Origin: Chitinophagaceae bacterium
GTDB taxonomy: Bacteria; Bacteroidota; Bacteroidia; Chitinophagales; Chitinophagaceae
Length of the DNA: 5,089 bases
Assembly (NCBI GenBank): GCA_947452875.1
Contig: CANGEZ010000185.1
Span: forward strand, 1 to 5,089
Direction: 5' to 3'
Part shown: piece by piece, positions 1-5,089 of the stretch
Position numbering within the stretch: the first letter of the stretch is position 1
Layout of the letters: every line of letters starts with the position of its first letter
Notes under the pieces: generated by a model
Database searches by the model: none
Told to the model about the DNA's origin: nothing
Seen by the model: only the letters and a program-made list of their open reading frames with translations
Translations under genes and position numbers: made by a program

Positions 1-1
1 G

Positions 2-1912
2 GCCGGAAAACTCGTAGACATTCAAATCATCGGAGAACGTCGATCCAGAAGATTGGTGGCTTATTTACAAGACAATACCGGTATTTTAGAAATGGTTTGG
101 TTTCAGGGGATTTCCTGGATGGAAAAAATGTTGCAAGTTGGCAATGCTTATCTGGTGTTTGGTAAGCTCAGTTTTTTCATGGGCAAACCACAGTTGTCGC
201 ATCCTGAAGTGGAAATATATACACCACAAAATGCAGAAGGCAAAGCTTTTTTAGAGCCTATTTATCCTACAACAGAAAAATTAAAAGCAAAAGGGCTTAC
301 GGCAAAAGCAATCGGAAAATTTACCCAGGAACTTTTCAAAAAAATTAATGAAAAAGATTTGCCTGAAAATCTTCCTGTTCATTTACTAGAACAATTTAGG
401 TTGATGAATAGGTTTGACGCCTTTCGTCAAATTCATATGCCGACCAGCGAAAGCCACTATCAACAGGCGGTGAGAAGACTCAAATTTGAAGAATTTTTCT
501 TTGCGCAATTTGCCATACAACTGGTAAGAATCAGTCGCCATAAACAAAGTAAAGGTTTGTTGTTTGAAAAGATTGGTCCTTTGTTCAATCAGTTTTATGA
601 ACATGAATTGCCATTCACGTTAACCAATGCGCAAAAAAATGTCATCAGAGAAATTAGAAAAGATACAGGCAGCGGCAAACAAATGAACAGACTATTGCAA
701 GGAGATGTCGGTAGTGGAAAAACAATGGTCGCATTGTTATCCATGCTGATGGCAGTTGATAACGACTATCAGGCTGTATTGATGGCGCCCACTGAGATTT
801 TGGCACAACAACATTTCAATACCATAACTGCTCAATTAAAAAATATTGACATTAAGGTTAGTTTGTTAACTGGTTCTTCAACTGCGAAACAACGTAAACC
901 CATACTCGCAGGATGTGAGGATGGTACAGTGAATATTTTGATTGGAACGCACGCCATTATTGAAGATAATGTGGTATTTAAAAATCTTGGATTTGCAGTG
1001 GTTGATGAACAGCACAAATTTGGCGTAGCCCAAAGAGCAAAACTTTGGAAGAAAAATTTGATTCCTCCTCATGTATTGGTGATGACGGCGACACCCATTC
1101 CCAGAACACTGGCATTAACTGTTTATGGCGATTTGGATTACAGTGTAATTGATGAATTACCTCCAGGTCGTGTTCCAATTACAACTACCCACAGATTTGA
1201 AAATACCAGATCGCAGGTAATGGATTTTATTAAAGAGCAATTGGGATTAGGCCGACAAGCATATATCATTTATCCGTTGATCGAAGAAAGCAGCAAGCTC
1301 GATTATGAAAATTTGATGAAAGGTTACGAAGAGGTCAAATCATTTTTCCCTGAGCCGAGATATTGGATCAGCATGGTTCATGGCAAACAAACTGCAGATC
1401 TAAAGGAAACGAATATGCAGCGTTTTGCCACGAAAGATACTCATATATTAGTTGGAACTACCGTAATAGAAGTGGGCGTTAATGTTCCAAATGCAACTGT
1501 TATGGTGATTGAAAGCGCTGAAAAATTTGGACTTTCACAATTACACCAGCTCCGTGGTAGGGTAGGAAGAGGCGCAGATAAAAGCTATTGTATTTTATTA
1601 ACGGGCTCTAAGCTTTCCAATGATGCCAGAGAAAGATTGAAAATTATGGTGGGCACCAATGATGGTTTTAAAATTGCAGAAAAAGATTTGGAATTGAGAG
1701 GTCCTGGTGACATACAAGGTACACGACAAAGTGGTGCGTTGCTGTTTAAATTGGCTAACATTGTAGATGACAAACCCATGCTGGAAGTGGCGCGCAATGC
1801 CGTTTCAGAAATTCTTGAAAAAGATCTGGAATTGAATTTACCCGAGCATCAGTCTTTAAAGTCATACATCCAATCTATCAGAGGAAAAACAGGGTGGAGT
1901 AAAATTGCGTAA
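2..1912 (+). CDS. recG: ATP-dependent DNA helicase RecG, 5'-truncated by window edge
   Basis: RecG is a superfamily 2 helicase that remodels stalled replication forks and branch-migrates Holliday junctions in the cytoplasm. The frame is open from base 2 and gives 636 residues before the TAA at 1910-1912. RecG is usually about 690-700 residues, so roughly 60 are missing on the left. Counting from base 2, residues 1 to about 75 are the end of the OB-fold wedge domain (DNTG at 24-27). The helicase motifs follow in order: Walker A GDVGSGKT (234-241), motif Ia APTEILAQQH (from 262), GTH (315-317), Walker B-type DEQH (335-338), TATPIPRT (from 362), and motif VI QLRGRVGRG (516-524). The RecG-specific TRG region is LRGPGDIQGTRQSG (565-578), with the usual arginine at 575. 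All catalytic motifs are intact. Minor variations are DEQHK where R is common, and GVNVPNA where GVDVPNA is common; both are conservative. The TTG at 53 is internal, because the coding similarity continues upstream of it. The identification is very secure. Confidence 0.98.
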   Translation, partial: AGKLVDIQIIGERRSRRLVAYLQDNTGILEMVWFQGISWMEKMLQVGNAYLVFGKLSFFMGKPQLSHPEVEIYTPQNAEGKAFLEPIYPTTEKLKAKGLTAKAIGKFTQELFKKINEKDLPENLPVHLLEQFRLMNRFDAFRQIHMPTSESHYQQAVRRLKFEEFFFAQFAIQLVRISRHKQSKGLLFEKIGPLFNQFYEHELPFTLTNAQKNVIREIRKDTGSGKQMNRLLQGDVGSGKTMVALLSMLMAVDNDYQAVLMAPTEILAQQHFNTITAQLKNIDIKVSLLTGSSTAKQRKPILAGCEDGTVNILIGTHAIIEDNVVFKNLGFAVVDEQHKFGVAQRAKLWKKNLIPPHVLVMTATPIPRTLALTVYGDLDYSVIDELPPGRVPITTTHRFENTRSQVMDFIKEQLGLGRQAYIIYPLIEESSKLDYENLMKGYEEVKSFFPEPRYWISMVHGKQTADLKETNMQRFATKDTHILVGTTVIEVGVNVPNATVMVIESAEKFGLSQLHQLRGRVGRGADKSYCILLTGSKLSNDARERLKIMVGTNDGFKIAEKDLELRGPGDIQGTRQSGALLFKLANIVDDKPMLEVARNAVSEILEKDLELNLPEHQSLKSYIQSIRGKTGWSKIA

Positions 1913-1928
1913 TTGCTTAAAATACGTC

Positions 1929-1952
1929 AACAAATCATTGACAATATTTGTT
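1929..1952. repeat. Short AT-rich inverted repeat in the recG downstream spacer
   Basis: AACAAAT at 1929-1935 is the exact reverse complement of ATTTGTT at 1946-1952, with ten bases between. The loop itself contains ATTG and CAAT half-sites. The stem is only 7 bp with one G-C pair and no T-run follows, so it is a poor intrinsic terminator. It could be a weak transcript hairpin, an operator-like site, or chance in AT-rich DNA. It lies 17 bases after the recG stop and 26 bases before the proposed start of the next gene. Confidence 0.35.
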
Positions 1953-1957
1953 ATAAG
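1938..1957 (+). promoter_or_regulatory. Weak candidate promoter elements upstream of the PKD protein gene
   Basis: AATATTTG at 1943-1950 matches the Bacteroidota -7 consensus TAnnTTTG at all but one fixed base, and would place transcription start about 20 bases before the proposed start codon. I see no matching TTTG at the expected -33 distance. A TTGACA at 1938-1943 and a TATAAG at 1952-1957 also occur, but only 8 bp apart, too close to work together as a sigma70-type promoter. This is a suggestion from consensus matching only; the gene may instead be read through from recG. Confidence 0.2.
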
Positions 1958-1978
1958 AATTAACTTCAAACCAAAATC

Positions 1979-2044
1979 TTGAATCTGTTGCAAAAGATAT
2001 TTCCATTTTTTATGTTACTGCTTATTTTTCAACAAAGTATAGCC
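1979..2044 (+). other. Sec signal peptide coding segment of the PKD protein
   Basis: From the TTG at 1979 the first 22 residues comprise a short N-region with Lys6, a hydrophobic core of about eleven residues (IFPFFMLLLIF), and a C-region QQSIA followed by Gln. The SIA|Q site fits the small-x-Ala rule of signal peptidase I, and Gln at +1 is frequent in Bacteroidota exported proteins. There is no lipobox cysteine, so this is not a lipoprotein signal. The exact start codon (1979 or 1988) is unresolved; both give Lys, core and cleavage site. Confidence 0.8.
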
Positions 2045-5000
2045 CAAATGGAATTTGTAGAGAATAAAGGTCAATGGGATGAACAAGTCAAGTTCAAAGG
2101 CGATTTTACCTCAGGTTCATTTTTCTTAAGACAAAAAGGATTTTCGGTTTTATTGCATAATGCTGAGGAATGGGATAGAATAGCTTCGGCTATGCATGGG
2201 CGTAATCATTCTAAAACATCACTTGACGAAAAGCTAACATTACATTCTTTTTTTTATGATGTCGATTTTGAAGGCGCTTCTGATTTCGCTCCATGTCTTC
2301 CTGAAAAGCAAATCAAAACGTACAATAATTATTTTATTGGCAATGATCCATCCAAATGGCAAAGTGAATGTAAAATATTTCAAGCTGTTCAGTTCAAAAA
2401 TATTTATCCCAATATCGATATTCGTTATTACACAGAAGGGGAACGCTTGAAATACGATTTCATTCTTTATCCGGGAGCCAATCCTTCCCAAATCGTGATG
2501 AACTATCGCGGACCTGAAAAAGTGTATAGAGAGAATGATCAACTTGTTATAAAAACTACTGCAGGTGATGTAAAAGAATTATATCCTTATTGTTACCAAC
2601 CGGATCCATCAGGAAATAGAATACAAATTGGTTGTCATTATCAAGTTGAAAATAATAAAGTTTCTTTTGATTTAGGTAATTACGATAAAACGAAAATGAT
2701 GATTATTGATCCGGCCATCATTTTTTCTTCATTCACGGGAAGTGCAGTTGATAACTGGGGCTATACAGCAACACCCGGACCAGATGGGAGTTTTTATGCC
2801 GGTGGTATTGCTTTTGGTAATGGATATCTGACTTCTCCTGGTGCTTATCAAACAACATATAATGGTGGTGTATTCGAGGGCGTTTTAAAAGGACATGATA
2901 TTGCTATATTCAAATTCAATTCCAATGGCACAGACAGATTGTATGCTACATATCTTGGAGGTAACGGTAATGAACAGCCGCATAGTATGATTGTAGATGC
3001 GCAAGGAAATTTGATTGTGGCAGGACGTTCTTTCTCTGTTAATTATCCTACAACCATACCCGTTATAGGTTCCGGTGGTAACAATGATATCGTCATCACA
3101 AAATTCAATGCTACAGGAACAGCATTAATTGGTTCCGTTAAAATCGGAGGCACAGGAAATGATGGCGTCAATATCAGATCGAAATACGAATCACCTGATG
3201 GTGCAGATAGAACTAGACGTAATTACGGCGATGATGCAAGAAGTGAAGTTATTCTTGATAATAGTAACAACATTGTTTTAGCGTCGTGTACGCAATCTCT
3301 TGATTTTCCGGTTACCGGTAATTCGTTGAATACAGCTGGTTTCGGAGGTGGTCAACAAGATGGTGTTATTTTGAAATTCAATTCCAACTTATCAACGTAT
3401 CTATTTGGAAGTTATTTTGGCGGCTCTGGAGATGACGCCTGCTTTGTAGCCACATTCAATCCAGTTAATAATGATTTATATGTCGCAGGAGGTACAACAA
3501 GTAATAATCTCCCTGGAAATAAAATCGGTGCTATTTATTCAAATTATCAAGGTGGTTCAACTGATGGATTTGTGGTTAAATTAAGATTAGATGGCAGTGG
3601 AATTAGTAAGACTACTTATCTAGGGACTTCAGGTATCGATATGGTATATGGATTAAAATTCGACAGAGCTGGATATCCTTATGTAATGGGTACTACAACC
3701 GGAGCTTGGCCAGTTTTGAATGCAACATACAGCAACCCAAATAGTGCACAATTTATCAGTAAATTAAAACCAGATTTATCTGGATATAGCTATTCAACAG
3801 TTTTTGGTACGGGATCTCTTGCTCCTAATATTTCACCCATTGGATTTATGGTGGATCGTTGTGAAAATGTATACGTTTCGGGTTGGGGTGGAGGTATCAA
3901 TGTGTTTAAAGGCTATTCCAATGGCAACACAAATGGACTACCATTGGTGAATTCTTTATCAGGAGCCAATCCGCCTGATGGTGAAGATTTTTACTTTTTT
4001 GTATTGAAGAAAAATGCCACTGATATATTATTTGGCTCCAATTTTGGGCAATTTCGTGGCACCACAGGAGATCATGTAGATGGCGGCACTAGCAGGTTTG
4101 ATGAAAACGGTACGATTTATCAGGCCATGTGTGCCAATTGCAATGGAGGTGCCACTTTTCCAACTTCCACTGGCGCCTGGAGAAGATTGAACGGTAGCTC
4201 AAATTGTAACGAAGCAGCAGTTAAAATTGAGATGAACTTTTCGGGAGTTGCTGCTGGCCCACGGTCATCTATAAACGCAGTTATTAATGATACGGCAGGA
4301 TGTGTTCCTTTCAGAGTTGATTTTTCAGATACCTTACAAAAAGCCAAAAAATATTACTGGGATTTTGGCAATGGACAAAAAGACACAACAACGGCTCCTG
4401 ATTATTCAACTTTCGCCACTTACAATGCAGTAGGAATTTATACAGTAAGAGTGATTGCTGAAGATTCATTGACCTGTAATATCAGAGATACTTTTTATCT
4501 TAAAATTAAAGCAGGAGACAATTTGGCTACACTTGATTTTACAGCGGTTAAAGATTTGCCTTGCACCAGCTTGAGTTATAGTTTCAATAATTTGTCAACT
4601 CCAACTAGAGGAAGCTTTACTCCTCAAAGTTTTAGCTGGGATTATGGTGACGGCACCCCACGACAAACATCCTTCAATGGCTCACACAATTACCCCGCAG
4701 TAGGAACTTACACAGTTACACTTTATTTAAATGATGATAATTTCTGTAATTCACCTGATACTAAAAAACTGATTCTAAAAGTGAATCCTTTGGTGGAAGC
4801 CAAATTGTCAACACCTCCGGTTGGTTGTGTTCCTTACAATGCTTTATTTACAAACCTTTCAGGAACTTCTGATATCACTTGGGAATTCAGCGATGGCACC
4901 ACGACAAACGTTGAAAATCCTGTAAAGTTATTTCCTACTCCAGGAACCTATCAGGTACGCATAATCGCCCGTGATCCGAATACTTGTAACTTGATTGATA

Positions 5001-5089
5001 CATCCGATTATTTCAGTTTTATCGTTTCTGAAAGGCCAAATGCTGCTTTTACCTGGCAACCCAATCCACCGATAACCAATACACCTACA
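1979..5089 (+). CDS. Large secreted DUF7948 / SBBP-like propeller / PKD-repeat protein, 3'-truncated by window edge
   Basis: The frame is open from the TAA at 1961-1963 to the right edge; from the TTG at 1979 it gives 1037 residues with no stop. Domains in order: signal peptide (1-22); DUF7948-like domain (about 25-245) opening with FVENKGQW; seven SBBP-like propeller repeats (about 246-755) containing the signatures VSGWGGGIN and GDHVDGGTSRFD; three PKD domains (about 763-844, 849-936, 938-1020) with cores WDFGNG, WDYGDG and WEFSDG; and the start of a fourth (1021-1037). From memory of the family, this order is common in large surface or secreted proteins of Bacteroidota, many ending in a T9SS type B (gliding motility-associated) sorting domain; that end is outside the window, so T9SS export is inference. 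The function is unknown; adhesion or extracellular binding is a reasonable guess from the modules, and no enzymatic domain is visible. No ATG gives a usable start: TTG at 1979 or 1988 yields a proper signal peptide, whereas ATG at 2012 leaves only 11 residues before the cleavage site and no basic residue. The gap to recG is 66 bases. Confidence 0.9.
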   Translation, partial: MNLLQKIFPFFMLLLIFQQSIAQMEFVENKGQWDEQVKFKGDFTSGSFFLRQKGFSVLLHNAEEWDRIASAMHGRNHSKTSLDEKLTLHSFFYDVDFEGASDFAPCLPEKQIKTYNNYFIGNDPSKWQSECKIFQAVQFKNIYPNIDIRYYTEGERLKYDFILYPGANPSQIVMNYRGPEKVYRENDQLVIKTTAGDVKELYPYCYQPDPSGNRIQIGCHYQVENNKVSFDLGNYDKTKMMIIDPAIIFSSFTGSAVDNWGYTATPGPDGSFYAGGIAFGNGYLTSPGAYQTTYNGGVFEGVLKGHDIAIFKFNSNGTDRLYATYLGGNGNEQPHSMIVDAQGNLIVAGRSFSVNYPTTIPVIGSGGNNDIVITKFNATGTALIGSVKIGGTGNDGVNIRSKYESPDGADRTRRNYGDDARSEVILDNSNNIVLASCTQSLDFPVTGNSLNTAGFGGGQQDGVILKFNSNLSTYLFGSYFGGSGDDACFVATFNPVNNDLYVAGGTTSNNLPGNKIGAIYSNYQGGSTDGFVVKLRLDGSGISKTTYLGTSGIDMVYGLKFDRAGYPYVMGTTTGAWPVLNATYSNPNSAQFISKLKPDLSGYSYSTVFGTGSLAPNISPIGFMVDRCENVYVSGWGGGINVFKGYSNGNTNGLPLVNSLSGANPPDGEDFYFFVLKKNATDILFGSNFGQFRGTTGDHVDGGTSRFDENGTIYQAMCANCNGGATFPTSTGAWRRLNGSSNCNEAAVKIEMNFSGVAAGPRSSINAVINDTAGCVPFRVDFSDTLQKAKKYYWDFGNGQKDTTTAPDYSTFATYNAVGIYTVRVIAEDSLTCNIRDTFYLKIKAGDNLATLDFTAVKDLPCTSLSYSFNNLSTPTRGSFTPQSFSWDYGDGTPRQTSFNGSHNYPAVGTYTVTLYLNDDNFCNSPDTKKLILKVNPLVEAKLSTPPVGCVPYNALFTNLSGTSDITWEFSDGTTTNVENPVKLFPTPGTYQVRIIARDPNTCNLIDTSDYFSFIVSERPNAAFTWQPNPPITNTPT
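2051..2713 (+). other. DUF7948-like N-terminal domain
   Basis: Residues about 25-245 of the PKD protein. The domain begins with FVENKGQW right after the signal peptide, the hallmark of this family. It continues with an FFLRQKGFSVLLH strand pair, YNNYFIGNDPSKW, the conserved IYPNIDIRYY and LKYDFILYPGANPSQI segments, and ends in IIDPAIIFSSF, where the propeller begins. In family members this block directly precedes SBBP-type repeats. Its biochemical role is not known to me. The assignment rests on remembered family motifs rather than a profile search. Confidence 0.8.
2714..4243 (+). repeat. SBBP-like beta-propeller repeat region, about seven blades
   Basis: Residues about 246-755 repeat a pattern: D-x-x-I-x-K-F near the start, then a (S/T)Y-x-GG turn, a long strand, D-x-x-G/N-x-hydrophobic-V-x-G, and often an S-x-x-F/L-P end. 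I see repeats starting near residues 246, 305, 368, 454, 522, 586 and 668. The first lacks the 'DIxxxKF' strand, and an orphan strand AAVKIEM appears at the end (about 746-752), which could close the ring. Repeat 3 (368-444) carries an extra charged segment of about twenty residues (around 391-415). The last repeats are the most conserved part and contain Cys628, Cys718, Cys721 and Cys743. The repeat nature is clear; the blade count and propeller fold are inferred. Confidence 0.7.
4265..5089 (+). repeat. Tandem PKD domains: three complete and a fourth begun
   Basis: PKD domains are Ig-like beta-sandwiches, common in surface proteins and usually mediating protein-protein or protein-carbohydrate contact. 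Unit 1 (residues 763-844) has WDFGNG at 794 and AVGIYTV; unit 2 (849-936) has WDYGDG at 887 and AVGTYTV; unit 3 (938-1020) has WEFSDG at 968 and TPGTYQV. Unit 4 starts at 1021 with the typical AAFTWQPNPP and is cut by the window edge. Each complete unit has one cysteine in its first strand and another near its last (775/833, 862/923, 950/1003), spaced 53-61 residues apart, which suggests one disulfide per domain. Confidence 0.9.

Noticed and set aside
53..55. TTG at 53 as the real start of recG
   Set aside because: The frame is open to the left edge and residues upstream (GKLVDIQIIGERRSRR) fit the RecG wedge domain, so the gene simply begins before the window.
386..1797. Several reverse-strand open frames of 60-72 codons inside recG
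   Set aside because: They overlap conserved helicase motifs on the other strand and encode nothing recognisable.
1929..1957. Rho-independent terminator after recG
   Set aside because: The stem is 7 bp with one G-C pair and no T-run follows, so it does not meet the usual pattern.
2240..2542. Reverse-strand open frame of 100 codons, and a plus-strand 64-codon frame at 2256-2450
   Set aside because: Both lie inside the well-supported DUF7948-like coding region, have no recognisable domain and no upstream signals; they are by-products of AT-rich coding DNA.
4120..4347. Reverse-strand open frame of 75 codons
   Set aside because: It is antisense to the last propeller repeat and first PKD domain, both clearly coding on the plus strand.
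2714..5089. CRISPR array or mobile element suggested by repeated segments
   Set aside because: The repeats are degenerate, in frame and explained by protein domains; there are no uniform spacers, terminal inverted repeats or transposase.

Overview
This window is most likely from a chromosome of a member of the Bacteroidota (Sphingobacteriia / Chitinophagia / Saprospiria-like; the exact lineage cannot be fixed from the sequence). The evidence is AT-rich coding DNA, a Bacteroidota-style RecG, and a very large secreted protein of a type found mainly in this phylum: an N-terminal 'F-x-E-N-K-G-Q' (DUF7948-like) domain, then SBBP-like propeller repeats, then tandem PKD domains.

Layout. Positions 2-1912 (+) hold recG, the ATP-dependent branch-migration helicase, missing roughly its first 60 residues at the left edge. 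Positions 1913-1978 are a 66-base AT-rich spacer with a weak 7-bp inverted repeat and only a marginal promoter-like sequence. From about 1979 to the right edge (+) one uninterrupted frame encodes at least 1037 residues of a modular exported protein, with no stop in the window. In order it has a signal peptide, a DUF7948-like domain, about seven propeller-like repeats, three complete PKD domains and the start of a fourth. In this family the C-terminus, which lies outside the window, usually carries a type IX secretion (T9SS, often type B / 'gliding motility-associated') sorting domain.

The two genes point the same way and could share a transcript, but nothing suggests shared function: RecG works on stalled forks and recombination intermediates in the cytoplasm, while the second product is expected at the cell surface or in the medium. 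No RNA gene, mobile element, CRISPR array or phage signature was found, and I see no convincing undescribed system. The points worth a second look are the missing ATG start of the secreted protein, a possible seven-bladed propeller closed by a C-terminal strand, its cysteine-rich conserved last blade, regular cysteine pairs in the PKD domains, and near-identical DNA shared by two PKD domains.
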